Assembly: GCF_028356935.1 (NCBI RefSeq)
Contig: NZ_CP102798.1
Coordinates: 3,906,001 to 3,970,000 of the forward strand
Direction: 5' to 3'
Origin: Lysinibacillus sp. OF-1
GTDB taxonomy: Bacteria > Bacillota > Bacilli > Bacillales_A > Planococcaceae
Length of the DNA: 64,000 nt
Position numbers and translations under genes: made by a program. A model generated the notes under the pieces. The model worked only from the letters and a program-made list of their open reading frames with translations. It was not told the DNA's origin and searched no databases. Shown here piece after piece: positions 10,328 to 19,677 of this stretch. The number at the start of each line of letters is the position of its first letter. Position 1 is the first letter of the stretch.

Positions 10328-11935
10328 ATGACTACTGCAACAAAAAACATTAACGTATTTATCGCTGATCCACTAAGTGAGGATGGTATTTTCCCATTAC
10401 GTCAGGAGCAAGATTTAGATTTAAACATTATTGTAGACACTGGTCTTGCACCAGAACAATTAATCGCTAAAATTGCAGATGTGGATGTATTACTTGTTCG
10501 TTCTCAAACAACTGTGACACGTGAAGTGATCGAAGCAGCTAAAAACTTAAAATTAATTGGTCGTGCTGGTGTGGGTGTCGATAATATTGACCTTGCTGCT
10601 GCTACTGAACATGGCATTATCGTTGTCAACGCACCAGATGGTAACACAAACTCAGCTGCTGAGCATACAATCGCAATGATGACTTCACTTGCCCGTCATA
10701 TTCCACAAGCTTTTAATACATTAAAAAATGGAAAATGGGATCGCAAATCTTATGTTGGTGTTGAGCTAAAAAATAAAACGTTGGGTGTTGTAGGCTTTGG
10801 ACGAATCGGTGTTGAAGTAGCTTATCGTGCCAAAGGTCAACGTATGAATGTTATGGCATATGATCCTTTCCTAACAGATGAACGTGCAAAAGAATTAGGT
10901 GTAACAAAAGCAACAGTTGAAGAAATTTGCGAAGTAGCAGATTTCATTACAGTTCATACACCACTTCTTCCTGAAACACGTAATCTTATTAATAAAGAAA
11001 AATTTGCGATGATGAAAGATGGCGTGCGTATCATTAACTGTGCACGTGGTGGAATTATCAATGAAGATGATTTATATGATGCAATCGTAGCAGGAAAAGT
11101 AGCTGGTGCTGCCCTAGATGTATTTGTTTCTGAACCAGCAACAGATCATAAGCTACTGACATTACCACAGGTAATCGCAACGCCTCACTTAGGTGCATCG
11201 ACAATTGAAGCACAAGAATCTGTTGCGGTTGATGTATCAAATGACATCATTAAATTTTATAAAACAGGTACCGTAACAAACCCTGTAAACATGCCATCTA
11301 TTCCGAAAGAGCTTCTTGCACAAGTTGAGCCTTTCTTTGAATTAGCTGAAAAGCTTGGTTCATTCCTATCACAATTAACAACAGAGCCTGTAAAAGAAAT
11401 CAACCTATCTTATGCTGGTGAAGTAGCAAACTATGATGTACGTCCATTAACTTCAAATGCACTAAAAGGCTTATTAGCAAAAAATCATGGTAATCATGTA
11501 AATGATGTCAATGCCCGTTACTTATCTGAACGTATCGGCATGAAAATTAATGAGCACAAAACAACAACTGCTAAAGGCTTTACAAGCTTAATTACAATTG
11601 AAATTATTACTGCTAATGAAACGCATACAGTAGCTGGTACATTATTAAACGGTTTAGGTGCACGTATCGTAAAAGTAGAAGACTATGTTGTGGACGTCAT
11701 TCCACAAGGTCACCTTCTTTACATTAAAAATACGGACAAACCAGGTGCAATTGGCCGTGTAGCAACAAAGCTTGCAGAAAAAGAAATCAATATCGCAACA
11801 ATGCAAGTTGGCCGTGCACAGGTTGGTGGTACAGCGGTTATGATGCTAACGGTTGATAATGTTGTAACTGAAGAAGATTTAGTTTTTGTAGCACAGCTTG
11901 AAAACATTGATGAGGTAAAAGCCATTAACCTATAA
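10328..11935 (+). CDS. serA: D-3-phosphoglycerate dehydrogenase SerA
   Basis: 535 residues, the long ACT-containing form. The Rossmann domain has GVVGFGRIG near residue 150. Catalytic-site segments are [10 protein letters not shown] (Arg), the following acidic loop and ATPHLGAST (His). An allosteric substrate-binding domain and a C-terminal ACT domain ([21 protein letters not shown]...) follow and usually bind L-serine for feedback inhibition. It catalyses the first step of serine synthesis from 3-phosphoglycerate. The start follows AAAAGGAGC. The T-box leader adds control by tRNA-Ser charging. No serC or serB homologue is directly adjacent, although the HAD phosphatase downstream is a possible candidate. 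Confidence 0.96.
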   Translation: MTTATKNINVFIADPLSEDGIFPLRQEQDLDLNIIVDTGLAPEQLIAKIADVDVLLVRSQTTVTREVIEAAKNLKLIGRAGVGVDNIDLAAATEHGIIVVNAPDGNTNSAAEHTIAMMTSLARHIPQAFNTLKNGKWDRKSYVGVELKNKTLGVVGFGRIGVEVAYRAKGQRMNVMAYDPFLTDERAKELGVTKATVEEICEVADFITVHTPLLPETRNLINKEKFAMMKDGVRIINCARGGIINEDDLYDAIVAGKVAGAALDVFVSEPATDHKLLTLPQVIATPHLGASTIEAQESVAVDVSNDIIKFYKTGTVTNPVNMPSIPKELLAQVEPFFELAEKLGSFLSQLTTEPVKEINLSYAGEVANYDVRPLTSNALKGLLAKNHGNHVNDVNARYLSERIGMKINEHKTTTAKGFTSLITIEIITANETHTVAGTLLNGLGARIVKVEDYVVDVIPQGHLLYIKNTDKPGAIGRVATKLAEKEINIATMQVGRAQVGGTAVMMLTVDNVVTEEDLVFVAQLENIDEVKAINL

Positions 11936-11946
11936 TTAATCATAAC

Positions 11947-11978
11947 AAAAAGCAGAGAGTCTCTACTCTCTGCTTTTT
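11947..11978 (+). terminator. Intrinsic terminator of serA
   Basis: Perfect inverted repeat AAAAAGCAGAGAGT / ACTCTCTGCTTTTT with a CTCT loop. Confidence 0.95.
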
Positions 11979-12040
11979 ATTTTGGTAAAATGATACTTTT
12001 CTAAGGTTTCTTCGTCTTTAAAGAAAAGGAGGTGTACAGC

Positions 12041-12535
12041 TTGAAGATAGAAGAAATATTTTACTTACATAACCACACCATTTTTAAATACTTATATTAC
12101 TTACTAAATGATGAAAAATTAGCGGAGGATTATACACAGGAAACCTTTGTCCGTTATTTGAAACATCACCAAACAATAAAAGAAGGAGCCGATCTCGCTT
12201 GGTTGCGGTGCACTGCACGTAACCTTGCCTATGATCATTATCGTCGAAAAAGGATAATTCAGTTTGTCCCTTTTTTACAACAGCATGAAGAACAAGCGTC
12301 ACCTTCTCCTCATCAATGGCTGATGCAACAAGAAGATGCCAAGATGCTATATCTTGCTATTCGTAAACTAAAAATCACCTATCGTGATGTAATCATTCTG
12401 CGCAAAATAGAGGGACTATCCATCGAGGAAACCTGCACTATCCTTGGCTGGAATGAGGGAAAAGTAAAAAACACATTAAAACGAGCACTCATCGCATTAA
12501 AAAAACAGTTAGGAGGTGAGATGGATGAAGAATGA
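12041..12535 (+). CDS. Sigma-70 family (ECF-like) RNA polymerase sigma factor
   Basis: About 164 residues from the TTG at 12041. The upstream in-frame GTG at 12032 overlaps the AAAGGAGG ribosome binding site and cannot be the start. Region 2 is visible as LNDEKLAEDYTQETFVRYLKHH followed by WLRCTARNLAYDHYRRKR. Region 4 is a helix-turn-helix around YRDVIILRKIEGLSIEETCTILGWNEGKVKNTLKRAL. There is no region 3, as in ECF sigma factors. Its last 11 nt overlap the next gene, a membrane protein that is the obvious candidate for an anti-sigma factor. The signal and regulon are unknown. Confidence 0.88.
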   Translation: MKIEEIFYLHNHTIFKYLYYLLNDEKLAEDYTQETFVRYLKHHQTIKEGADLAWLRCTARNLAYDHYRRKRIIQFVPFLQQHEEQASPSPHQWLMQQEDAKMLYLAIRKLKITYRDVIILRKIEGLSIEETCTILGWNEGKVKNTLKRALIALKKQLGGEMDEE

Positions 12536-13448
12536 TAAGAAGACATGGCAACACTTAGATGATTTAATGTTATCTGATCAGCAGCAAAAAAAATTATTAC
12601 GCAATATGACAGAGCCCTCAGTAATTAATAAACAAAAGACTAAAAATAGATGGAAAATTCCTTCTGTGTCATTGCTATTTATAGTAGTTCTTTCTATATT
12701 ACTATTATCTTTTGTTCAAAGTCCTACTAATTCTCCTACAACAATGGATTCCTCCAAAGCAATCCAACGAATCTATTTAAAGGAGAATATGAACAAGGAA
12801 ACCTTTATAGCACAGGATTCTTGCCTTTATGTTCCTCAGCAATGCTATGCTCATGCAAAGGCTATCACACAGCTACAACAAAATTGGGACAACGCTTCTC
12901 CTGTAACAATATCCACTAGTCAGTGGAAAAGTGGTACTATCTATGATATTTTGATTCTCTATAATGACCGTACACAAGAGAAATGGAAGGTACTCAATAA
13001 CAAGATTTTCTTCAATGTTGAAACACAGCAAGCCTTTCTGATTGAAGAGTCATTTGACTCACTACGCTATTTTTATGATGAGAAGCGGTCGACGAAACTT
13101 ATTATTGGGAACATTTTCATCCTACTTATGCATTTCATACTGTGGATTGCTAAAAAAAGAATGCCTTATACAGAACGTCGCTTTTTTGCTGCGACAGTTG
13201 AGCATGCCATTGCCAATGCCATCATGCTCGTGTTGTTTGGAGGTATTTCATTTGGTATCTATCTTGTACACCATACTATTCATGCAGTAATTATTTATGG
13301 CCTTTTCTCACTCTACTCCTTTATGCAAATCTATTATCGTAAAAAGGCTGGTGAACCTCAGGGTTACTTAATAGCTAGCGCTCTTGTCCAGCTTTGTCTA
13401 GCTATAGCTTTTACATGTTTATATCTTGGACTAAATGTCTATTTTTAA
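12525..13448 (+). CDS. Membrane protein, candidate anti-sigma factor
   Basis: About 307 residues from the ATG at 12525 (AGGAGG lies upstream, inside the sigma gene). A charged cytoplasmic N-terminus of about 45 residues is followed by a membrane segment (VSLLFIVVLSILLLSFV), then an extracytoplasmic part of about 130 residues with a Cys pair (CLYVPQQC), then four more hydrophobic segments to the C-terminus. The 11-nt overlap with the sigma factor and the cytoplasmic N-terminus before a membrane anchor suggest an anti-sigma role. I see no zinc-binding HxxxCxxC motif of the ZAS type, and the polytopic C-terminal half is not typical, so this is inference. Confidence 0.6.
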   Translation: MKNDKKTWQHLDDLMLSDQQQKKLLRNMTEPSVINKQKTKNRWKIPSVSLLFIVVLSILLLSFVQSPTNSPTTMDSSKAIQRIYLKENMNKETFIAQDSCLYVPQQCYAHAKAITQLQQNWDNASPVTISTSQWKSGTIYDILILYNDRTQEKWKVLNNKIFFNVETQQAFLIEESFDSLRYFYDEKRSTKLIIGNIFILLMHFILWIAKKRMPYTERRFFAATVEHAIANAIMLVLFGGISFGIYLVHHTIHAVIIYGLFSLYSFMQIYYRKKAGEPQGYLIASALVQLCLAIAFTCLYLGLNVYF

Positions 13449-13450
13449 CA

Positions 13451-13488
13451 AAAAATGTACTGACTCCATGAGGGATCAGTACATTTTT
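13451..13488. terminator. Bidirectional intrinsic terminator
   Basis: AAAAATGTACTGA / TCAGTACATTTTT with a 12-nt loop, between the converging anti-sigma-like gene and the HAD gene. Confidence 0.93.
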
Positions 13489-13491
13489 ATA

Positions 13492-14280
13492 TTATAGCTT
13501 ATTTACAAGCTCCATCAATGCTGTCAAAGAGTCTACCTCATAGGAAGGTATCACAGCACCATCAGCAATATGGTTTTCACGATTAATCCATACATTGCGC
13601 ATACCCACACGTGATGAGCCTAAAATATCGGTATTCAAATTATCGCCAACCATAATGGCCTCATCAGCGGTAATTCCTACTTTTTCCATAACATATTCAA
13701 AAATGGACGCATCCGGCTTCCCTTTACCAAAGTCTCCCGAAATAATAATGTGATCAAAATAGGGGGCAATTTCTGGAGTGATTTCTAGTTTTAAGTTTTG
13801 CAGACTTGGTGCACCATTTGTTAGCAAGACAAGCTGATATTTTCCTTTTAATTCATCTAACACCGCAAAAGTATCTTCGTATAAAAATGGCGCTACTTTA
13901 CGCTCGGCTACAAAGCGCTCTCCTAGCTCGGCTCCAAACGCTGTATCCTCAATACCAAGAGCAGCTAACCCTTTTGTCCAAGCCGCTGCACGATAACTAG
14001 GAACAATTTCTTTCATTTTTTTGAAAGAATCTGTAGCGTCATCAAAAGTTCCCCAAAGACCTTCAAACGGATTAATACCAATTAAAACGGTATAATCATA
14101 TGTTTCATAACCTTCATATAAAGCACGTGCCTCTCGACGAACCGCTTCCTCTAGCTCAGCAGGGTTCACATGATGTACTGTTGCAGCATAGTCACATGTT
14201 TTTTCAAATGCTGTTTTGACCGATTTTTTATCCCATAGTAATGTATCATCTAAATCAAAAATAATTGTATTTATCGACAT
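13492..14280 (-). CDS. HAD-superfamily hydrolase (possible phosphoserine phosphatase)
   Basis: 262 residues. HAD motifs are clear: motif I FDLDDTLL at residues 8-15, motif II LLTNG, motif III Lys in GKGKPDASIF and motif IV VGDNLNTDILG. The cap between motifs I and II is helical, as in subfamily IA (YjjG/YsaA-like). These enzymes dephosphorylate small metabolites. In B. subtilis a protein of this size and class (YsaA) has been linked to phosphoserine dephosphorylation. Closeness to serA makes that attractive here, but two unrelated genes lie between and the orientation is opposite. The ribosome binding site is AGGAGCGG. Confidence 0.8.
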   Translation of the reverse strand: MSINTIIFDLDDTLLWDKKSVKTAFEKTCDYAATVHHVNPAELEEAVRREARALYEGYETYDYTVLIGINPFEGLWGTFDDATDSFKKMKEIVPSYRAAAWTKGLAALGIEDTAFGAELGERFVAERKVAPFLYEDTFAVLDELKGKYQLVLLTNGAPSLQNLKLEITPEIAPYFDHIIISGDFGKGKPDASIFEYVMEKVGITADEAIMVGDNLNTDILGSSRVGMRNVWINRENHIADGAVIPSYEVDSLTALMELVNKL

Positions 14281-14411
14281 TTTGTCCGCTCCTAGCTCAC
14301 GATTAATACTACTATTTTAGCATATTTTCAAAATATTTAGGATAACAAATTATGTACAATTCCTCTATCTAAAAACAAGCTGTTCCTTATTTCTATATAG
14401 CATGTCATCTA

Positions 14412-14660
14412 TTATTTATGCTTATTACGTAAACGGTTCATGAGACTTTGAATGTCGGCTCTTTTCTGTTCCGTTTCTTCCTTTAATATTTCAATATGGT
14501 AAACCCCATCTTTTTCTTCGATCTGCACACGATCACCTACTTGTACAGGCTTTTTCATGGCTGACTGTAAAACAATCACTTGTTCTTCTTCCTCTGGAAA
14601 CTTTAAGAAAACCGCATAACCATCTTCAATTCGGTCTAGCGTATACTTAGTCGAGCTCAC
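14412..14660 (-). CDS. DUF3006 domain protein
   Basis: 82 residues with a GTG start behind GGGGGAAC. The sequence (YTLDRIEDGYAVF...VGDRVQIEEKDGVYHIEIL...) matches the DUF3006 family, small beta-rich proteins of unknown function. It overlaps the end of the ComEC-like lipoprotein gene by 14 nt, an arrangement that recurs in Gram-positive genomes and suggests a joint role. No signal peptide or membrane segment is visible. Confidence 0.8.
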   Translation of the reverse strand: MSSTKYTLDRIEDGYAVFLKFPEEEEQVIVLQSAMKKPVQVGDRVQIEEKDGVYHIEILKEETEQKRADIQSLMNRLRNKHK

Positions 14661-15837
14661 TTACAAGTTCCCCCTTCTCATTTCGTAATTGTGCTGCATC
14701 TCCATCGTTTAACCAAATTTGTTTACCTGTCCATTTTAAATAATTTTGCCCTTCTCTTGCATTAGCTCCACTAGTAATATATATTGTTTTCCCTGGCTGT
14801 AAAGAAAGATTAGGGAAATTAAAAACTTGATGTCCTTCAATTGAAATAAGCTGCCAATCCTTTAAAGAAACAGCTTGTTGTCCATTATTTTTAATGCCTA
14901 CAATTTCAGTAACTAAATCCTTGCTGACGATCTCAATAGCTGGAGCGGATACTTCTATTTCGGTAGGTTTTTTGCTAGTTTCCACTTTAGAAGTTTCCTT
15001 CCCATTCACTGTATAGTTTACCCCATCTGTGGATACCGTAATCGTTCCTAAATCCGCTGTGGCATAGATTTTACTACCAATAGCCTGCAAACGATCTACT
15101 ACTTCTGCATGTGGATGGCCATATTTATTATCTTCCCCGTAACTTAATATCGTGACTTCTGGTTTTACAGCCCGAATGAATTCCTGTGAGCTACTTGTGT
15201 TAGAGCCATGATGCCCTGCCTTCAGAACAGTTGCTGTTACATCATACTGCAGCATTTCTTTTTCTAATGCTACTCCAGCATCTCCTGTTAATAAAAAAGA
15301 GACATTGCCATAAGTCATTTTTAAAACAATGGAAGCATCATTATTATCTGATGCCTGCTCATTCGCATTCAATACTTTCACAGTTACATCCTTATCAAAC
15401 TCAATAGTTTCACCTGTTTTTGGCACATAATAAGGGATATTTTTTTCATCAATTAGTGTCAGCATTTCTTCAAAGGTTTGGGATGTATGTACTTTACCCG
15501 AATCATAAAATTGCTCAATCGTAAGTGAATTTAACACAGGAATGAGACCGCCAATATGATCTGCATCTGGGTGTGTCGCTACAACTACATCGAGCTTGCT
15601 CACTCCAAGTTCCTTTAAATAAGAGACAATCTGCTGCCCTGCACCTTTCACTCCTCCATCCACAAGCATTGTTTTACCATTTGGTGATTCAATCAATATA
15701 GAATCCCCTTGACCCACATCAATAAAATGAACGCGCATATCATGACCAGCCGTTACAGCCATTTTCTCTGGCTTGATTGCCTCAGTACAGCCTGCTATTA
15801 AAAAAATACAAAGGAGCAATACTATTATCTTTTTCAT
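14647..15837 (-). CDS. ComEC-like metallo-beta-lactamase-fold lipoprotein with C-terminal lamin-tail-like domain
   Basis: About 396 residues from the ATG at 15837 (AAAGGAAG upstream). A lipoprotein signal ends in LIAGC. The nuclease-type MBL domain of the ComEC C-terminus follows: HFIDVGQGDSILIESP, then HxHxDH-like THPDADHIGG, then a second His in AGHHGSNTSS and GHPHAEVV. Residues from about 300 fit a lamin-tail/LTD beta-sandwich (IVGIKNNGQQAVSLKDWQLIS). The protein is expected on the outer face of the membrane, possibly degrading nucleic acids or nucleotides. It is coupled to the DUF3006 gene. There is no ComEC channel domain, so it is not the DNA uptake channel itself. Confidence 0.85.
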   Translation of the reverse strand: MKKIIVLLLCIFLIAGCTEAIKPEKMAVTAGHDMRVHFIDVGQGDSILIESPNGKTMLVDGGVKGAGQQIVSYLKELGVSKLDVVVATHPDADHIGGLIPVLNSLTIEQFYDSGKVHTSQTFEEMLTLIDEKNIPYYVPKTGETIEFDKDVTVKVLNANEQASDNNDASIVLKMTYGNVSFLLTGDAGVALEKEMLQYDVTATVLKAGHHGSNTSSSQEFIRAVKPEVTILSYGEDNKYGHPHAEVVDRLQAIGSKIYATADLGTITVSTDGVNYTVNGKETSKVETSKKPTEIEVSAPAIEIVSKDLVTEIVGIKNNGQQAVSLKDWQLISIEGHQVFNFPNLSLQPGKTIYITSGANAREGQNYLKWTGKQIWLNDGDAAQLRNEKGELVSELD

Positions 15838-15869
15838 CAACTAACTTCCTTTCTCTTTTTCTATTATAC

Positions 15870-15899
15870 AAAAAGAGAGCTAGCCATGGGCCGCTCTCC
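15870..15899 (-). terminator. Intrinsic terminator after the gntP-type gene
   Basis: On the minus strand GAGAGC / GCTCTC with a 12-nt loop is followed by TTTTTG. It ends the glxK-gntP transcript before the MBL gene. Confidence 0.8.
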
Positions 15900-15906
15900 T
15901 TCTTCT

Positions 15907-17253
15907 TTAAACGAATATCCACCATAAAATCATCGTAATTGTAATTGTGACAAGACCCTGCAATAAAGTTGCGACCGTTTGTGCTTTATAGGCCTGTGTG
16001 ACTTCCATGCCACTATACTGTGTAATTACCCAGAAAAAGCTGTCGTTCACATGACTAACTGTCATTGCTCCAGCACCAATTGCCATCACCACTAATGCTA
16101 ACGGTACCGCTCCCTCAATTCCTAATGTTACAAGCATTGGCGCTACTAAAGTAGAGGTGATCACAAGTGCCGTTGTGGAAGAACCTTGAGCTGTTTTCAA
16201 TGCTGCTGCTACAATAAATGGCACAAGAAGGAATAATGTACCTGATGCAAACATGCCTAAATCCATTTCCTGAAGCATTTCTCCAACACCAGCATTTTTA
16301 ATAACAGTTCCAAATGAACCGCCAGCTCCTGTAATAAGTAAAATAGGAGCCGCTTCTTTTAAGCTTTCACCAATCCAGCCCGTTAATGTCGTTTCACTAA
16401 TTTCAGGTAATAATAAAAATGCCGATGCTACACCTAAAAATAAAGCTACTGTTGGTGAACCTAAAAATTTAAAGATTGTATTGAATGTCGATTCTGTATC
16501 ACCAACTAATGCTGCTATAGAACCTAGACCAATTAACACAATTGGTAAAACGATTGGCAAAAAGGCTTTAAATGTTGACGGCATTTTGCCAAAAGATTTA
16601 ATCACTTCCTCATAATCTAATGCCTCTACCTCATCTTCGGGTACTCGAATCTTTGTCGCCACTTTCACCGACCATAGATAACCTACAAATGTCGCTGGTA
16701 TCGCTACTAATAAACCAATGACAATGACCGTTCCTAAATAATCCGCAGCACCAATATTCCCTGCTGCTGCAATAGGTCCTGGAGTTGGTGGTACTAATAC
16801 ATGTGTAGCAAATAAGCCTGTTGCTAAAGCTACTGCCATTGAAGCAATTGTGACATTTGCTCGCTTTGCTAATGATTTTTGTAAGCTGGATAAAATAATA
16901 AAGCCTGAATCACAAAACACTGGAATGGACACGATATAGCCAATTAAAGACATCGCTAATTGAGGACGCTTTGGCCCTACAATTCTTAACACGACTTCCG
17001 CCATTCGATAGGCAGCACCTGACTTTTCTAATATTAAGCCTATAATCGTACCAGCGATAATAACTAAGCCAATGCTTGTCATCAAGCCACCAAATCCAGT
17101 ATTAATGCTTTCAACGACTGATAATAATGGCATCCCTGATGCCATTCCAACAAAGAAAGCACTAATTAATAGCGCTAAAAACGGGTGAAGCTTTAACTTA
17201 GCCGTCCCCAGTACAACAAATAATACCCCTATTAAAATAATGATGAACAACAT
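15907..17253 (-). CDS. GntP-family permease (probable glycerate/gluconate transporter)
   Basis: 448 residues, highly hydrophobic with about 12-14 membrane segments. Typical GntP features are MLFIIILIGVLFVVLGTAKLKLHPFLALLISA at the N-terminus, PIFCDSGF-like SIPVFCDSGFIIL, and GAGAMTVSHVNDSFFWVI near the C-terminus. The family takes up gluconate and related sugar acids by proton symport. The start is immediately adjacent to the glycerate kinase stop (no spacer; GGGGG upstream), so glycerate is the likely substrate. The unit is read from a promoter upstream of glxK and is probably controlled by the divergent CdaR. Confidence 0.88.
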   Translation of the reverse strand: MLFIIILIGVLFVVLGTAKLKLHPFLALLISAFFVGMASGMPLLSVVESINTGFGGLMTSIGLVIIAGTIIGLILEKSGAAYRMAEVVLRIVGPKRPQLAMSLIGYIVSIPVFCDSGFIILSSLQKSLAKRANVTIASMAVALATGLFATHVLVPPTPGPIAAAGNIGAADYLGTVIVIGLLVAIPATFVGYLWSVKVATKIRVPEDEVEALDYEEVIKSFGKMPSTFKAFLPIVLPIVLIGLGSIAALVGDTESTFNTIFKFLGSPTVALFLGVASAFLLLPEISETTLTGWIGESLKEAAPILLITGAGGSFGTVIKNAGVGEMLQEMDLGMFASGTLFLLVPFIVAAALKTAQGSSTTALVITSTLVAPMLVTLGIEGAVPLALVVMAIGAGAMTVSHVNDSFFWVITQYSGMEVTQAYKAQTVATLLQGLVTITITMILWWIFV

Positions 17254-18393
17254 CTAGTCATCCCCCTTTTGTATGGTACGCTCAATCAATCTCTTAGTTT
17301 TTAAGCGAATATAGTGCGTAGGATCTTGCATCGCCTGCTGCACACTAGTCTCCTCATCTACTAAAGATTCGATAACTGTAAAATACTCTTGCAGAGCTGC
17401 CTTTGCCTTTCCATCGATTCCTCCCGATAATAACAATGCCTCTACCTTAGCAAGTCTAGCAGCCTTCGCTACACCCAATGGTGCCTTACCATGTAATGTT
17501 TGGAGATCGGATTTTCCCTCACCCGTTATCACTAACTGTGCCTCTACTAAATGTGCCTGAAGCTGTACAGCATCTAATACAATATCAATCCCTGCATAAA
17601 ATGTTCCATTTAAAAATGCGATTAAAGCACCACCCATTCCCCCAGCAGCTCCCGCACCTTTATAATCATGCAGCCGAATGGAAAATTGGGCTTCAACAAT
17701 ATCTGCAAAATGCTTTAAACAGCGATCAAATTCGGCAATCTGCTGTTTTCGGACACCTTTTTGTGGACCAAAAATGGCTGTTGCCCCTCGTTCACCAATG
17801 AGCGGATTATCAACATCACAGGCTATTGTAAATGTCGCCTCGGCTAATCTAGCATCTAGCTGGCTAATATCTATAACATTTAATTTCACTAAATTAGAAA
17901 CTCCAGCCTCTAGCTCTGAACCATCCTTCGTCATTAATCGAACGCCTAATGCCTGTAACATTCCAATCCCAGCATCATTCGTGGCACTTCCACCAATGCC
18001 GATAATAAACTTTCTATAGCCTTGATCGAGTGCGGCTTTAATTAACTGGCCAGTGCCATAAGATGTAGCTAGCTCTGGATTTTTCTCATTATCTTGTAGC
18101 AGCATAATGCCAGATGCTTGGGCCATTTCTATAACACATGTTACTTGATCCCCCAACACTCCATATTGAGCCTGAATTGCCCTTCCCAATGGATCTAGGA
18201 CGTTTACAGAAAAATATTGACCTTCTGTAGAGGCAATCAGTGATTGTAGCGTGCCTTCTCCCCCATCTGCAACTGGTAATACGATTGTTTCAATCGATTG
18301 ATCCGCATCCAGGATTCCTTCCTGCATTGATTTTGCTACTTCAACTGCTGACAGAGTACCCTTGTAGGAATCTGGACTAATGATGACCTTCAT
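17254..18393 (-). CDS. glxK: Glycerate kinase (GlxK/GarK type)
   Basis: About 379 residues from the ATG at 18393, chosen because GGAGG lies 6 nt upstream and the family starts MKVIISPDSYKGTLSA. Family landmarks are LPVADGGEGTLQSL, IGIGGSATNDAGIGMLQALG, GAGAAGGMGGALIAFL and ITGEGKSDLQTLHGKAP. The enzyme phosphorylates D-glycerate to 2- or 3-phosphoglycerate and feeds it into glycolysis. It forms an operon with the downstream permease, and a CdaR-type regulator gene is transcribed divergently. A near-consensus cre site lies 56 nt upstream. Confidence 0.93.
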   Translation of the reverse strand: MKVIISPDSYKGTLSAVEVAKSMQEGILDADQSIETIVLPVADGGEGTLQSLIASTEGQYFSVNVLDPLGRAIQAQYGVLGDQVTCVIEMAQASGIMLLQDNEKNPELATSYGTGQLIKAALDQGYRKFIIGIGGSATNDAGIGMLQALGVRLMTKDGSELEAGVSNLVKLNVIDISQLDARLAEATFTIACDVDNPLIGERGATAIFGPQKGVRKQQIAEFDRCLKHFADIVEAQFSIRLHDYKGAGAAGGMGGALIAFLNGTFYAGIDIVLDAVQLQAHLVEAQLVITGEGKSDLQTLHGKAPLGVAKAARLAKVEALLLSGGIDGKAKAALQEYFTVIESLVDEETSVQQAMQDPTHYIRLKTKRLIERTIQKGDD

Positions 18394-18448
18394 GCTATAC
18401 CTCCACTTATGTCGTCCATTGACATTTACGTAAATTTTCATATCCTAA

Positions 18449-18462
18449 GTTAAGCGCTTACA
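18449..18462. promoter_or_regulatory. Catabolite-responsive element (cre) for CcpA
   Basis: TGTAAGCGCTTAAC on the minus strand matches TGWAANCGNTNWCA at 12 of 14 positions with a perfect AAGCGCTT core. It lies between glxK and cdaR, downstream of a TATAAT-like box on the glxK side, where CcpA could block transcription of the glycerate genes when glucose is present. Binding is inferred. Confidence 0.65.
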
Positions 18463-18472
18463 ATTTATTATA

Positions 18473-18501
18473 ATGACAATAAATTCAGAAAACATTATAA
18501 T
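18473..18501 (+). promoter_or_regulatory. SigA-type promoter of cdaR
   Basis: ATGACA at 18473-18478 and TATAAT at 18496-18501 with a 17-nt spacer, about 55 nt before the cdaR start. Confidence 0.6.
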
Positions 18502-18557
18502 GGGTGTACAATTTAACTGTCCTATAACAGGCTGTTTTTTATGCGAGGTGTATAAAC

Positions 18558-19655
18558 ATGTTGACGAAAAAATTAGCAGAAGAAATCGTACATCAAACGA
18601 TGCTACGTTTGCGCCACAATATTAACGTCATTAGCCCAAGTGGCGTGATTTTAGCCTCTGGCGATAAAATGAGGGTGGAAAATATTCATGAAGGTGCGCT
18701 TCATGTGACACAAACAAAAGAGACATTAATTATTAACGAAGAAAATATCGAGCAGTATCCGAACACAAAACCAGGCATTAATATGCCAATCATGTATCAG
18801 GATGAAGTAGTAGGGGTTATTGGCATCACAGGAGAGTCTGAGGATATGTTTGAAATTGCCAATCTTGTACAACTCACAACAGAAATTATGACACACCAAG
18901 CCATTGTTGAATCTAAAAGTGAATGGCAACGAAAAAATAATGATTATATATTTGAAGCACTTGTTCATGGTAGTAAGTTAGATGCAGCCTTAAATGAACG
19001 AATTCAAAAATTACCCTTTGCTCTAAAAGCTCCCTTTCAAGTGATTTTAGTGAGCTTTAATGAGACATCTTACGTAGAAAATTCAATTCCCCTCTTTTTT
19101 GAGGATTTATTTTATAAACAGCCTATTCTTGCCGGCCATAGCCAATTGCAAGAATACTATATTCTGCTGACAAATTGTGAAGAACAGAGTTGTCGTCCCA
19201 TTATCAAAGCGCTACGCAAACAGAAACAGAAGCTGCCTTCCCTTCAAATAGGTATTGGTCCTGTTGTGCAACATCTATCACAGCTTCCCTATAGCTACCA
19301 AGGCGCAAGAACAGCGCTAGAATTTGCAACAGTCCAGAATGAATTAACCTTTTTTGAAGATGTCGAGTTATTTTCTCTTTTTAAGCCTCGAGAATCAGAA
19401 GAAGTACAAGCATTTCATCATCGTATACTGAAAAATATGGATGCTAAACAGTTGGAAACATTACAATCATTTTTTGACTGTAATTTACAATTAAAGCTTT
19501 GTGCACAACAACTGGCTATTCATCGTCATACGCTTACCTACCGATTAAATAAAATAAGAGAAATGACAGGCTACGACCCACAATATTTCGAGGATGCCGT
19601 TATTTTAAAAATGGCCTGTACATTGCGAACACTACAAATAATGAAGGCAACCTGA
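18558..19655 (+). CDS. cdaR: CdaR-family sugar-diacid/glycerate regulator
   Basis: 365 residues. The N-terminal sugar-diacid recognition domain begins MLTKKLAEEIVHQTMLRL and includes VISPSGVILASGD and PIMYQDEVVGVIGITG. The C-terminus has the PucR-type helix-turn-helix (CAQQLAIHRHTLTYRLNKIREMTGYDP). CdaR proteins activate glycerate, glucarate and galactarate genes. Divergence from glxK and the permease supports glycerate as the signal. The start follows GAGGTG. Confidence 0.92.
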   Translation: MLTKKLAEEIVHQTMLRLRHNINVISPSGVILASGDKMRVENIHEGALHVTQTKETLIINEENIEQYPNTKPGINMPIMYQDEVVGVIGITGESEDMFEIANLVQLTTEIMTHQAIVESKSEWQRKNNDYIFEALVHGSKLDAALNERIQKLPFALKAPFQVILVSFNETSYVENSIPLFFEDLFYKQPILAGHSQLQEYYILLTNCEEQSCRPIIKALRKQKQKLPSLQIGIGPVVQHLSQLPYSYQGARTALEFATVQNELTFFEDVELFSLFKPRESEEVQAFHHRILKNMDAKQLETLQSFFDCNLQLKLCAQQLAIHRHTLTYRLNKIREMTGYDPQYFEDAVILKMACTLRTLQIMKAT

Positions 19656-19672
19656 ACAACGCAGATTGCCTT
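19644..19672. terminator. Possible bidirectional terminator (cdaR / hemZ)
   Basis: AAGGCAA / TTGCCTT with a 15-nt loop, overlapping the cdaR stop and ending before hemZ. The stem is short and the flanking T/A runs are weak. Confidence 0.5.
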
Positions 19673-19677
19673 TACCT

